Below, piece by piece: positions 1 to 9,808 of a stretch of DNA of 64,000 bases. Origin of the DNA: Edaphobacter acidisoli (lineage in GTDB: Bacteria; Acidobacteriota; Terriglobia; Terriglobales; Acidobacteriaceae). The notes under the pieces were generated by a model. The model was not told the DNA's origin. It ran no database searches and worked only from the letters and a program-made list of their open reading frames with translations. A program made the translations under genes and the position numbers. The stretch spans positions 186,001-250,000 of the forward strand of contig NZ_BMJB01000001.1 of assembly GCF_014642855.1 (NCBI RefSeq). Direction: 5' to 3'. The number at the start of each line of letters is the position of its first letter. Within the stretch, counting starts at the first letter, position 1.

Positions 1-310
1 GTACTCCACTACTTTTGGATATTAAATTTATTCGGGTAGCCGATCTATTGCGAATGAGAGGGCGTACCGGCGGTGTGGATCCGGATCATTTCCACTTCGC
101 CAGTCCGACCATGCCCGTTCCACTACTATTTGTGGATATGGACTTCATGCGCACCGAGATCATCACTGGTAACGGGGATATTGTTGCATCAGCGTTTCGA
201 GTATCACGACTAACCATACAAATCTCGGGTGATACACCACTTCACAGCCCAATCCTTCAGTCCCAAGCCGTCCCTGAGCTTTACTAAAGATTCACAGACG
301 AGGAGCATCC
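1..310. other. Left-edge region, no assignable gene
   Basis: One forward frame is open from the window edge to a stop near position 287, so it could be the tail of a gene that starts outside the window. Its translation shows no motif I recognise and its composition looks ordinary. No promoter or RNA structure is evident. The last bases hold the ribosome-binding site AGGAG (300-304) of the next gene. Confidence 0.3.
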
Positions 311-3300
311 ATGGAATTCCATATTTCTCGCCGCGTGCGCGAACAAATTGATCTCAGCGATTTGCTCTTCAGCTTTTCGGGCAATGTGATCTTCGCGAAC
401 CTGGCGGCTAGTCGCAATTTGGCCGAAAAGATGCAGGCACTCAGTGCTGGAAAAAGAGATAGTCATCAAACCATAAATGGTGCGGCATTGTTTGCGATGG
501 GCTTGATTGACGAGCTCAGTCACGCGCTGGTTGCAAGTTATCGTAAGAAGACTGACCCGGCCGTGCTTGCAAAAGGACTAGAGTTTCTCTCTGCAAACCT
601 CGGTAAGAAAGATCGGGACGAACTTCTCCTTGCCTTTACAGATCAATTTCCGAATGTCGCTATCTTCCGAAATGAAACAACTGCGCAAACCTGGCTCAAC
701 GGACAGACGGACAGCATTTCGAATCAGGAGGCAGCACTCGAGGAACTGCTCTTACTCTGGCTGGCCAATGCGAACCCGGCGTTTTCAGCCTTTAAAGTGC
801 TCTTCGACGATGAAGGACTCAAGGAATCGACCAGATATAAGATCGCAACCTCCGCCCTCCCTGGGTATTTCAAAACGCGGCCGCCTGTCGAATCCGGGCT
901 AGGGGATTTATTAGAGGCGTTGCGAGCACCGATGTTGGCATCGCCTGACTCCCTTACAGGTCAATTGGATTACATTCGTGAATACTGGTCTCCTCTTGTT
1001 GGCGACGATTTAAAGCGAATTTTTCTGGCAATAGATGTGTTGCGAGAGGAAGAGATTGCGATCTGGATGCGCTTTCATCCTCCAGGGCCAGTGACACACA
1101 GGCATGGCGAGCATGGTGGGATGGCAGAAGGCTTTGCTGGAGACGAATATGTAGGCTTCGATTCTGAGGTGAGAAATCAGGGATTGTCACGCCGCCTCTA
1201 TGCAAAGGATTACCAGGCACCCTTGAACGAGTATGAGGCCTTCAGTGCTGACCAAGCATGGATGCCCACGGTCGTTTTGATCGCAAAAAACACCTATGTC
1301 TGGCTGGAGCAGCTATCCCAGAAATATGGTCGTCATATCTATCGCCTTGATCAGATTCCGGATGAGGAACTTCGCTTGCTAGTAGATCGAGGGATCACTG
1401 GCCTTTGGTTGATCGGGCTGTGGGAGCGCAGCACTGCATCGAAGACCATCAAACGGCTTCGGGGCAATAACGATGCCGTTGCATCTGCGTATTCACTCAA
1501 AAACTACACGATCGCGCAGGATCTTGGTGGGGAATCGGCATTCCGCCACCTGAAGCAGCAAGCAGCGACGGTCGGACTGAGGTTGGCCAGCGATATGGTG
1601 CCTAATCACATGGGGATTGACTCTGATTGGGTTATCGACCATCCGGACTGGTTTCTTTCACGTCCTGACAGCCCATTTCCTGCATACAGTTTTGAGGGGC
1701 CGGATCTTTCAAGTGATTCCCGAGTAGAGATCAAAATAGAAGACCATTATTACGATCATTCTGACGCCGCAGTCGTCTTTCGCCTGCGACATCACGCTGA
1801 TGGGGTTACACGCTTTGTCTACCACGGTAATGACGGGACCTCCTTTGCATGGAATGATACGGCTCAGCTCGACTATTTACGACGTGATGTGAGAGAGCAT
1901 GTAATCCAGGTAATCCTTGAAGTCGCTAAGCGGTTTCCAATTATCCGGTTCGATGCGGCTATGGTTCTGGCAAAGCGTCACGTACAACGGTTGTGGTTTC
2001 CTTTGCCCGGCGCAGGAGGATCCATACCGTCTCGAGCTGAATATGCGTTGTCGCAAGAAGACTTCGACCGATTGATGCCTCATGAATTTTGGAGAGAGGT
2101 GGTTGACCGGGTTGCCGTTGAAGTCCCGGGCACTCTTCTTTTGGCCGAGGCATTCTGGCTGCTTGAAGGTTATTTTGTTCGCACGCTTGGTATGCATCGG
2201 GTCTACAACAGCGCGTTCATGAACATGTTGCGCGATGAAGAAAATGCGAAGTACCGTTCCTATCTGAAAAAGACAGTTGAATTCGATCCGGACATCCTCA
2301 AACGCTATGTCAACTTTATGAGCAACCCTGACGAGCGCACGGCAATAGATCAATTTGGATCAGGCGACAAGTATTTCGGCGTTTCAGTGCTGCTTGCAAC
2401 ACTGCCGGGTCTCCCCATGTTTGGTCATGGTCAGATCGAAGGCTATACCGAGCGCTATGGCATGGATTTCAAACAGGCCTTACTTAGGGAATACCCGAAC
2501 GATGATTTGATTGCCAGGCACCAGCATTTGATTGCGCCTCTCTTGAAAGCTCGACATCTCTTTGCAGGCAGTGAGAATTTTCTGCTCTATGATTTCTGGA
2601 ACGATTTCGGCTCTGTAGATGAGAACGTCTTTGCTTACTCTAACCGACACGCTAACGAACGAGCTTTGATTGTTTATAACAATCGCTATCAAGGAACACA
2701 CGGTACCATCCACTTTTCTGTCGGCTTTCTCGACAAGGGGAGTGATTCAATTCAACAGAGGAGCCTCGCATACGGACTCAACCTGCCGCAAGGTGACTCG
2801 GATCTGATTGCATACCGAGACAACGTTCTTGGATTGGAATACTTGAGATATGCACGGGATCTGCATCAGCATGGTCTCTCTATTTCGCTTCGTGGATATC
2901 AGCATGTCGCGTTACTCGATTGGCGGGACCTACGGCCAAGCCCAGCGCAGCCATGGAACCTGCTATGCGATGCTCTCCATGGTGCAGGTGTTTACAGCCT
3001 CGACGAAGCTCTATCGCAACTAAAGCTTCGTCCCCTCCTCGAAACGCTTCGGCAAGCAATATCGGCTGAAGTAATCGACTACTTTACCGCAGCTTCTAGA
3101 AAGCTGCCTCACCCACCAATATCCAAACTGTCGCCCTCTGATGGATCACAGCAAGCAATGAAATTGGAGCAGAGCTCACATATTGCACCCGCCCCTGAGT
3201 TCGAACGCTATGTGCAACAATTTCGAGATCAAATTCGAGAATTATTGGTAAAGAACGGTGGCTTGCCACCTGATGGAGCCGATGCTTCCTCTCGGAACAA

Positions 3301-3997
3301 TGACCTGGCAGAGGTAATTACTGCCTCTTTTGAATTGCCGTCGATCCTTTCTCGGCTTCCTGAGTATCTTGAACGTTCGGCCTCGGTTATTCTCCCATCC
3401 TTGGGCTCGAAAGCATCGGGTACGCCGATGTGGGCGCCAGTCTTGGCGTGGCTGACATTTCAGAATCTATCCTCTGTCGTCCATCCATTCGAAGTGTTTG
3501 AGCGGTTCAACTTCCGTTGGGCGCTAGCTGAGACATTCTCCTCTGTGGGCATGGAAGGGGAGACCCCATGGAAGGCCGCCGCACAAGTACGTGTACTTGC
3601 GAGATTTTTCGAGCAGACTCCAACTGATGTCTTCCATCTGGCAGAGTTTTGGCAGGACCCAGAAGTTCATTGGCTGATCGGTGTCAACAGCGCGAACGGG
3701 ATCGAGTATGTAAATCAGGAGCGATTGGAAGAGACACTACTTTGGATGACCGTGCCTGTATTGCTTAAAACGACGTCTAATTCGACGGCCAACTCAATCG
3801 CAGGCTTCGCTGTAACATCTGTAGAGAAAATATTGAATCTTGCAAGACGCGCGCGGTTCAGGTTCTTAGACTTCCTGCAGCTGGTGCTCAACGAGGATAG
3901 TGAATCACCAACTTCTGAGGTTTCCGAACAGAGCTTGGGAGTCTCTATGTCTTACCAGAGCGATGCTATGCAGGGCGTCAAGAGCCCTGAACGCTAG
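311..3997 (+). CDS. Very large GH13-family (alpha-amylase superfamily) protein
   Basis: Probably an alpha-glucan-active hydrolase or transglycosylase. The four GH13 regions are visible: DMVPNH (D428-H433), RFDAAMVLAKRH with nucleophile candidate D548, LLLAEAFW with acid/base E613, and FMSNPDE with D674. In the last region the usual His before Asp is Pro, as also occurs in GlgE-type maltosyltransferases. About 340 residues precede the barrel and roughly 400 follow it, giving 1228 residues against 450-700 for ordinary GH13 enzymes. I do not recognise either flank. There is no signal peptide, so it is probably cytoplasmic. Start ATG is supported by AGGAG 6 bases upstream. The gene looks lower in GC than those that follow. 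No glycogen or trehalose genes lie next to it, so the substrate is open. Confidence 0.75.
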   Translation: MEFHISRRVREQIDLSDLLFSFSGNVIFANLAASRNLAEKMQALSAGKRDSHQTINGAALFAMGLIDELSHALVASYRKKTDPAVLAKGLEFLSANLGKKDRDELLLAFTDQFPNVAIFRNETTAQTWLNGQTDSISNQEAALEELLLLWLANANPAFSAFKVLFDDEGLKESTRYKIATSALPGYFKTRPPVESGLGDLLEALRAPMLASPDSLTGQLDYIREYWSPLVGDDLKRIFLAIDVLREEEIAIWMRFHPPGPVTHRHGEHGGMAEGFAGDEYVGFDSEVRNQGLSRRLYAKDYQAPLNEYEAFSADQAWMPTVVLIAKNTYVWLEQLSQKYGRHIYRLDQIPDEELRLLVDRGITGLWLIGLWERSTASKTIKRLRGNNDAVASAYSLKNYTIAQDLGGESAFRHLKQQAATVGLRLASDMVPNHMGIDSDWVIDHPDWFLSRPDSPFPAYSFEGPDLSSDSRVEIKIEDHYYDHSDAAVVFRLRHHADGVTRFVYHGNDGTSFAWNDTAQLDYLRRDVREHVIQVILEVAKRFPIIRFDAAMVLAKRHVQRLWFPLPGAGGSIPSRAEYALSQEDFDRLMPHEFWREVVDRVAVEVPGTLLLAEAFWLLEGYFVRTLGMHRVYNSAFMNMLRDEENAKYRSYLKKTVEFDPDILKRYVNFMSNPDERTAIDQFGSGDKYFGVSVLLATLPGLPMFGHGQIEGYTERYGMDFKQALLREYPNDDLIARHQHLIAPLLKARHLFAGSENFLLYDFWNDFGSVDENVFAYSNRHANERALIVYNNRYQGTHGTIHFSVGFLDKGSDSIQQRSLAYGLNLPQGDSDLIAYRDNVLGLEYLRYARDLHQHGLSISLRGYQHVALLDWRDLRPSPAQPWNLLCDALHGAGVYSLDEALSQLKLRPLLETLRQAISAEVIDYFTAASRKLPHPPISKLSPSDGSQQAMKLEQSSHIAPAPEFERYVQQFRDQIRELLVKNGGLPPDGADASSRNNDLAEVITASFELPSILSRLPEYLERSASVILPSLGSKASGTPMWAPVLAWLTFQNLSSVVHPFEVFERFNFRWALAETFSSVGMEGETPWKAAAQVRVLARFFEQTPTDVFHLAEFWQDPEVHWLIGVNSANGIEYVNQERLEETLLWMTVPVLLKTTSNSTANSIAGFAVTSVEKILNLARRARFRFLDFLQLVLNEDSESPTSEVSEQSLGVSMSYQSDAMQGVKSPER

Positions 3998-4122
3998 GTT
4001 TTATGAAGCGTGCAGCAATAACATAAGTCGCGACCGGCGCATGAAGCACAGGATAGCGGAGATTCAGGGCGCAATCCGCACGATCCATGCATGTTGAAGG
4101 ACGATAAAGCCTTTAGAATCTT

Positions 4123-4200
4123 TGGCGTCCCCGACGGGATTCGAACCCGTGTTATCGCCGTGAAAGGGCGGTGTCCTGGGCCGGGCTAGACGACGGGGAC
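4123..4200 (-). tRNA. tRNA-Glu(TTC)
   Basis: Read on the minus strand, the 78-nt sequence starts GTCCCCG at 4200 and ends CGGGGAC-G-CCA at 4123, so CCA is encoded. The anticodon stem pairs CGCCC... with ...GGGCG around the loop CTTTCAC, giving anticodon TTC. The T arm contains GGGTTCGAATCCC. All stems pair. It stands alone, and no integrase or duplicated 3' end was seen nearby. Confidence 0.95.
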
Positions 4201-4310
4201 GTCGGAGATGCATGTGGCATCCGTCGAACGTTTCTCCATCTTCAACGCTAACATAGCTGCTACTTCGCGGCGATGCCGATATTCGGTGTCATAAGATAAT
4301 TCTTCAAACC

Positions 4311-5021
4311 ATGCCCACCATCAGGCGTCATTACAAGTACCTCGATGCCCTCACGACGGCCTTCGTCGTCATTCTGCTGGTCTCCAACCTGGTCGCACAG
4401 AAGATCTGTCTGGTTGGCCCATTTGCTATCAGCGGCGCCATTCTTCTGTTTCCCATCACTTATATCTTTGGCGATATCTTTACTGAAGTGTATGGATTCT
4501 CTGCATCGCGCAGAGCCATCTGGCTGGGATTTTTCGGCACTGCGTTGCTTTATGTCATTGCAGCTGCCGTCATTGAGTTGCCGGCAGCTCCTGGCTGGGC
4601 AAATCAGCAGGCGTTCAAAGTTGTCTTTGGGTTCATCCCACGAATATTGGCTGCAAGCCTGGTCTCCTACTGGTTTGGTGAGTTTGCCAATTCGTACACT
4701 ATGGCGCGATTAAAGCTATTAACCAATGGCCGCAAACTGTGGACGCGCACTATTGGTTCGACAGTAGTGGGGCAGGCGGTCGATACCGTTTTGGTCGTCA
4801 CACTGACCTTTGCAGGAAAGGCTCCGCTCCATACGATTCTGAATCTGATCGGCACCTCATATATGCTCAAAGTCGGTTACGAAGTAATGGCGACACCACT
4901 CACCTACCTTGTAATCAACTGGCTCAAATCGTCCGAGGGAGTGGATACCTTCGACCGCGACGAAAATTTCAACCCGTTTTCCTTTGCCAGTCAAGTTGGC
5001 GCCGAACCAACTGATTCCTAA
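4311..5021 (+). CDS. yhhQ: Queuosine precursor transporter (YhhQ/VUT family)
   Basis: A 236-residue inner-membrane protein with about six hydrophobic segments, matching the length of the YhhQ/DUF165 family that imports queuosine precursors (preQ0/preQ1) for tRNA modification. Typical features are the acidic/aromatic stretch FPITYIFGDIFTEVYG near residue 45, followed by SRRAIWLGF, and the late segment GQAVDTVLVVTLTFAG. Known for the family: transport of queuine-pathway intermediates. It is a single gene downstream of the tRNA on the opposite strand. I searched the 110 bases upstream for a preQ1-riboswitch pattern and did not find one. The start ATG follows directly after tcaaacc without a strong ribosome-binding site. 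Confidence 0.85.
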   Translation: MPTIRRHYKYLDALTTAFVVILLVSNLVAQKICLVGPFAISGAILLFPITYIFGDIFTEVYGFSASRRAIWLGFFGTALLYVIAAAVIELPAAPGWANQQAFKVVFGFIPRILAASLVSYWFGEFANSYTMARLKLLTNGRKLWTRTIGSTVVGQAVDTVLVVTLTFAGKAPLHTILNLIGTSYMLKVGYEVMATPLTYLVINWLKSSEGVDTFDRDENFNPFSFASQVGAEPTDS

Positions 5022-5242
5022 ATGGATGGAGTTTTCCGGCAGGATTTCTCAAAGTGGGGCCCGCGCTGATTTTTCTATTCAGAAAATGCGACTACTGGGA
5101 CTCGGTCACATCTAAAATGGAAACCTGCGTGTTTTCGTGAATTGTTTGCCCGGCTGATGTATGGTCAAACGTTTTAGCTGGTCATCCTGGTCTGTCGAGG
5201 ATGACCAAACAAGATTGTGTAGTCTTCCGAAGGAGAAGCTCT

Positions 5243-6340
5243 GTGCCTCTGACTCCGAATTTTCGCCGCGTCCTGGCCATGGCCGCCAGTGTAACCATCT
5301 GCCTGGCCTCCGGTTGCAAGTCGACGCCTCCGGCCGCTGCTGCCGCGTCGTTCCAGGCAATGCCCGTGCAGGTCGCCCCCGTCACTTTAGCTCCAGTCGC
5401 GACGTCTGACACCTACGTGGCGACCATCAAGAGCCGCCGTTCCGCTACGATGCAGCCGCAGGTCGATGGGAATCTGACCCACATCTACGTGAAGTCAGGC
5501 GACTTCGTGAAGGCCGGCCAGCTCTTGATGCAGATTGACCCGCTGAAGCAGTTAGCAACCGTACAGTCGCAGCAGGGAACGCAAGCGCAGAAGCGCGCGG
5601 TCTACCAGTACAGCGAGACTGATCTTGCTCGCCAAAAGCAGCTCTACCAAGCTGGCATCATTTCGAAGCAGGCTTACGATCAGGCCGTACAGGCTTACCA
5701 AAACTCCAAGGGAGACTACGAGTCGAGCTCCGCACTGACTAACACGCAAAGGGAGCAGCTTGCGTACTATCAGATCCGCGCTCCCTTCGCCGGTGTCGTT
5801 GGCGACATCCCCGTCCACCTCGGCGACTATGTATCGGCAACCACAATCTTGACCACCGTGGATGAGAATAAAGATCTCGAAGCCTACATTTACATTCCCA
5901 CCGAACGCGCTGCGCAAGTTCGCAAGGGTTTGCCCGTTGATATCCTCGATACCAACGGCAATCTCCTCGCCAAATCCAACATCAGCTTCCTCTCTCCGCA
6001 GGTGGACAACGGTCTGCAAAGCATCTTGGCCAAAGCCGAGATTCCGCGCAGCTCTGAAATGCTCCGCAACCAGCAGCTTGTGAAAGCCCGTGTTACCTGG
6101 AGCACTGCGCCCGCACCCACTGTTCCTGTGCTCGCGGTTACGCTCGTTGGCGGACAGACGTTTGTCTTTGTCGCCGAGCCTAAGGGCGATGGCTATGTGG
6201 CCCATCAGATCGCTGTCACTGTCGGCGAAACCGTAGGAAATACCTACCCGGTGCTCAGTGGACTCAAGCCAGGTGACAAGGTCATTGTTTCGGGCCTTCA
6301 GTTTTTACAGGAAGGCGTTCCAGTCAAACCCTTGGGCTAA
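5243..6340 (+). CDS. RND efflux periplasmic adaptor lipoprotein (AcrA/MexA type)
   Basis: Membrane-fusion protein that links an inner-membrane RND pump to an outer-membrane channel. I chose GTG at 5243 because AGGAG (5231-5235) lies 7 bases upstream, and because it begins a short lipoprotein signal with lipobox LASGC, modified Cys at residue 25. The usual order is visible: lipoyl/barrel-sandwich strand (VDGNLTHIYVKSGDFVKAGQ), an alpha-helical hairpin rich in Gln and Lys, then RAPFAGVVGDIPVHLGDYV and a beta-barrel with the C-terminal GLKPGDKVIVSGLQFLQEG motif. It lies 103 bases upstream of the pump gene, so they are very likely co-transcribed. No TolC-like gene is in the window. An upstream ATG at 5201 is possible but lacks a ribosome-binding site. 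Confidence 0.9.
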   Translation: MPLTPNFRRVLAMAASVTICLASGCKSTPPAAAAASFQAMPVQVAPVTLAPVATSDTYVATIKSRRSATMQPQVDGNLTHIYVKSGDFVKAGQLLMQIDPLKQLATVQSQQGTQAQKRAVYQYSETDLARQKQLYQAGIISKQAYDQAVQAYQNSKGDYESSSALTNTQREQLAYYQIRAPFAGVVGDIPVHLGDYVSATTILTTVDENKDLEAYIYIPTERAAQVRKGLPVDILDTNGNLLAKSNISFLSPQVDNGLQSILAKAEIPRSSEMLRNQQLVKARVTWSTAPAPTVPVLAVTLVGGQTFVFVAEPKGDGYVAHQIAVTVGETVGNTYPVLSGLKPGDKVIVSGLQFLQEGVPVKPLG

Positions 6341-6443
6341 CGGCCCAGGGAGCAGCGCCGCGGCGCTTCAATCTGCTCCGCGCTTAATTTGAATCACGCT
6401 CAAAGCCCATCCAGGGCCTGCGGCCCCGGACGAGAGGTTCATC

Positions 6444-9400
6444 GTGTTTGTCGATTTCTTTATTCGTCGTCCCATCTTCGCTACAGTTTGCGCGCTGCTG
6501 ATTGTGCTGGCTGGCGCTGTCAGCATTCCTACGCTGCCTATCTCTCTCTATCCGCAGCTCGCACCGCCACAGGTCGTCGTCACCAGCAACTACATCGGCG
6601 CCAACTCACGTGACGTTGAAGCAGCCGTTACCACCATCCTCGAACAGTCAATCAATGGCGTCGAGGGCATGCGCTACATGTCCTCAACCAGTTCGAACGA
6701 TGGTACCTCGGCCATCACGATTACCTTTCAGACCGGTTACGACCTCAACATCGCCGCGGTAGACGTGCAAAACCGCGTCGCTTCTGTGCAGGGTCGTCTG
6801 CCGGCAGTGGTGAACAACACCGGAATCACCATTACCAAAGCGAACTCCAACTTCGTCTTTGCCGCCGGCTTCTACTCTCCCGACCACTCGCTCTCGCCGA
6901 CCTTCATCTCCAATTACCTCGACGTCTATGTAAAAGACGCACTTAAGCGCGTGCCCGGCGTCGGTGACGTGCAAATCTTCGGAGAGCGCAAATATGCGAT
7001 GCGCATTTGGCTCGACCCGAACAAGCTCGCTGCGCGTGGTCTCACCGCGCTTGACGTAACCAACGCGCTGGCCGAGCAAAACGTCGAAGTTGCAGCCGGG
7101 CAGCTTGGCCAGGAGCCATCAGACCCGCACCAGCAGTTCCAGATGACCGTTCGCGTGGCTGGCCGTCTCAGCGATCCGCATCAGTTTGAAAACATCATCA
7201 TCAAAGACAGCCCCACCACCAACGGCATCGTCCTGCTCAAAGACGTAGGCCGTGCAGAGATCGGCGCCGAAAGCTACAGCACCAGCCTGAAGTTTTCCGG
7301 CAACGACGCCGTCGGCGTCGGCGTGCAGCAGCTCTCCAATGCCAACGCACTCGATGTGGACCTGAAGTGCAAAGCCGTCCTTACAGAGCTTCAAAAGTCC
7401 TTCCCGCCCGGCATGAAGGGCGTCGTCGCCTTCGATACAACGACGGTCATCGGAGAGTCGGTCCATGAGGTTCTCATCACCATCATCGAGGCGATCCTCA
7501 TCGTCGTCGCCGTCATCTTCCTCTTCCTGCAGGACTGGCGAGCAACGATCATTCCATCCATCACCATTCCGGTGTCGTTGATCGGCACCTTTGCGTTCAT
7601 CAAGCTCTTCGATTTTTCCATCAACACTCTAACGTTGTTCGGCATCGTGTTAGCTACAGGTCTCGTTGTCGACGACGCCATCGTCGTCATCGAGAATGTG
7701 CAGCGCCACCTTTCCGGACACGCGACACAACCGAAACAAGGTGAGGCACATGCGGCCAATGCAGAGGACCCCTATGCACCCGATGTGATCGACTCCTCCC
7801 ATGCCACCGGACGTGAGATGGAGGTCACCACCTCCGATCCTCACAAGGCGACCAGCATCGCCATGGCCGAAGTCACCAGCGCCGTCATCGCAACATCCTT
7901 GGTGCTCATTTCGGTCTTTGTTCCCGTCAGCTTGTTCCCGGGAACCACCGGTATCCTCTACAAACAGTTCTCGCTGACGATTGCATTCTCCATTGCCATC
8001 TCGGCCTTCAACTCACTGACGCTCTCCCCGGCGCTTGCAGCCATTCTTCTCCGTGCTGAAGAGAAGCGCACCGGCCTGATGAAGCTCCTGCTCGATCCGG
8101 TCGAGGCGGTCATTCAATGGATTACCCGCACCTATGCAAAGCTCGTCACCTTCGTCGTGATGCGCATCCGCTATGTAGTGTTGTTGATCTTCTTCGCTGC
8201 CCTTGCGTTTACAGGGTATATGTACAACCACGTCCCGACTGCATTCATCCCGCAGGAGGATCAATCCTACTTCATGGTCCTCATCCAGACGCCTCCTGGA
8301 GCTTCGCTGAGCTACACCACCACGTACGCCGATCAAGTCGCAGCTTTTGTCCGTAAAAATGACGGCGTTCTTGGAACCTTCTCAGTCATGGGCTTCTCGC
8401 TCGCTGGTGGCAGCTCGCCAAACTCCGGCATCATCTTTGCTCCGCTCAAGCCCATCAACGATCGCACAAAGATGGGCCCGAAGTTTACCGCACACGCAAT
8501 CGTTGCCGATGTCGGCCCCAAGCTCTTCGGTATCCCTGGCGGCATCGCATTCGCGGCTGAACCGCCTGCTGTCAGCGGCGTTGGCACGGTAGGAGGCTTC
8601 CAGTTCATCCTTCAGGACGGAGGCCGCAATACCTTCGGGGATATCGACCGTGTAGCCCACACCATCGTTGCCAAAGCGCGTATGCCCGGCTCCGGTGTTA
8701 CTGGACTGAATACGACCTTCACTTCGAACGATCCGCAGATTATCGTCAGCGTCGATCGCGAAAAGGCGAAAGCAATGGGAGTGCCTTTCAGCCAGATCAC
8801 TGCTGCTCTTGGCACATTCATGGGGTCAAGCTATGTCAACGACTTCGACTACAATAACCGCTCCTACCGCGTCTACGTGCAGGCGGATGAGCCGTTCCGC
8901 CGCACAAGCCAGGACCTGCGCCAGTATTATGTTCGCTCCGACTCGGGGCAGATGATTCCCATCGACAATCTGGTCAGCATAACGGAGTCGTCCGGCCCTC
9001 AGGTCATCAACCACTACAACATGTTCCGTTCGGCAGAGATCGACGGTTCGCCTGCACCTGGACTCAGTTCAGGTCAGGGCCTCGACGCCATGGTCAATCT
9101 CTTCAACCAGAACAAGCTGCAGGGTATGACCTATTCATGGACAGGCCTCGCTCTTGAAGAGATTGAATCTGCCGGCAAGACCGTCGTCATCTTCGGTCTT
9201 GGTATCCTCGTCGTCTACCTCACGCTCGCCGCGCAGTACGAGAGCTTCAGCCTGCCGTTCATCATCCTGCTGGCCGTCCCCATGGCCGTGCTCGGCGCGT
9301 TGTTGCTGGTCGCAGCGCGAGGCTACAGCGACGACGTCTACGTGCAAATAGGTCTAGTCATGCTCATCGGCCTCTCAGCTAAAAACTCAATTCTGATCGT

Positions 9401-9704
9401 CGAGTTTGCTGAACAATTGCTGGCGCAGGGCAAGACCGTCGTAGAAGCCGCAATCGAAGCCGCAGAGCTACGTCTGCGCCCCATTCTGATGACGTCGATC
9501 GCCTTCATCCTCGGCGTCACACCGCTCTACTTCGCCACAGGAGCAGGCGCCTACGGACGCCACTCGGTTGGCACAGCGATCATCGGCGGCATGACACTCT
9601 CCACATTCCTGAACCTGATCTTTATCCCGGTTCTCTATGTCGTGCTCAAAGGTTTACTGGCCCGCTTGTCACGCAAGCCAAAGCCCGCAGCACAAACAGC
9701 ATAA
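6444..9704 (+). CDS. RND efflux permease, HAE1 family (AcrB-like)
   Basis: Proton-driven inner-membrane drug or lipophile exporter, 1086 residues against about 1050 for AcrB. Start is GTG with GAGAGG upstream. The N terminus FVDFFIRRPIFATV, the periplasmic porter repeats, the proton-relay pair D410-D411 in TM4 (VVDDAIVVIENVQR) and the late GLSAKNSILIVEFAEQ are all present. The odd feature is after TM4: between ENVQR and IAMAEV there are about 50 residues (422-471) where AcrB has about 14, and the extra piece is hydrophilic and rich in His, Ala, Asp and Glu. The substrate cannot be read from sequence. Confidence 0.93.
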   Translation: MFVDFFIRRPIFATVCALLIVLAGAVSIPTLPISLYPQLAPPQVVVTSNYIGANSRDVEAAVTTILEQSINGVEGMRYMSSTSSNDGTSAITITFQTGYDLNIAAVDVQNRVASVQGRLPAVVNNTGITITKANSNFVFAAGFYSPDHSLSPTFISNYLDVYVKDALKRVPGVGDVQIFGERKYAMRIWLDPNKLAARGLTALDVTNALAEQNVEVAAGQLGQEPSDPHQQFQMTVRVAGRLSDPHQFENIIIKDSPTTNGIVLLKDVGRAEIGAESYSTSLKFSGNDAVGVGVQQLSNANALDVDLKCKAVLTELQKSFPPGMKGVVAFDTTTVIGESVHEVLITIIEAILIVVAVIFLFLQDWRATIIPSITIPVSLIGTFAFIKLFDFSINTLTLFGIVLATGLVVDDAIVVIENVQRHLSGHATQPKQGEAHAANAEDPYAPDVIDSSHATGREMEVTTSDPHKATSIAMAEVTSAVIATSLVLISVFVPVSLFPGTTGILYKQFSLTIAFSIAISAFNSLTLSPALAAILLRAEEKRTGLMKLLLDPVEAVIQWITRTYAKLVTFVVMRIRYVVLLIFFAALAFTGYMYNHVPTAFIPQEDQSYFMVLIQTPPGASLSYTTTYADQVAAFVRKNDGVLGTFSVMGFSLAGGSSPNSGIIFAPLKPINDRTKMGPKFTAHAIVADVGPKLFGIPGGIAFAAEPPAVSGVGTVGGFQFILQDGGRNTFGDIDRVAHTIVAKARMPGSGVTGLNTTFTSNDPQIIVSVDREKAKAMGVPFSQITAALGTFMGSSYVNDFDYNNRSYRVYVQADEPFRRTSQDLRQYYVRSDSGQMIPIDNLVSITESSGPQVINHYNMFRSAEIDGSPAPGLSSGQGLDAMVNLFNQNKLQGMTYSWTGLALEEIESAGKTVVIFGLGILVVYLTLAAQYESFSLPFIILLAVPMAVLGALLLVAARGYSDDVYVQIGLVMLIGLSAKNSILIVEFAEQLLAQGKTVVEAAIEAAELRLRPILMTSIAFILGVTPLYFATGAGAYGRHSVGTAIIGGMTLSTFLNLIFIPVLYVVLKGLLARLSRKPKPAAQTA

Positions 9705-9743
9705 GAGCAGTCGCTCTTAAATCGGGCGGTCAAAGCCAGGAAA

Positions 9744-9793
9744 ACGTCCCACTCTCCAATGAGGTTGCCAAAATCTCTCGGTAAGTGGGACGT
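9744..9793. terminator. Long-loop inverted repeat between convergent genes
   Basis: ACGTCCCACT (9744-9753) and AGTGGGACGT (9784-9793) are perfect 10-bp arms separated by 30 bases. The element lies between the stop of the RND pump (plus) and the stop of malate synthase (minus), and is followed by CGCTTTTATC on the plus strand. The long loop makes it an imperfect match to a rho-independent terminator, and it could be a dispersed palindrome. Confidence 0.4.
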
Positions 9794-9808
9794 CGCTTTT
9801 ATCAAGAT

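Noticed and set aside
4123..4200. tRNA-Glu as an integration site
   Set aside because: No integrase, transposase or duplicated tRNA 3' end was seen on either side.
4201..4310. preQ1 riboswitch before the queuosine-precursor transporter
   Set aside because: I looked for the short stem followed by an A-rich tail and the conserved end sequence and did not see them.
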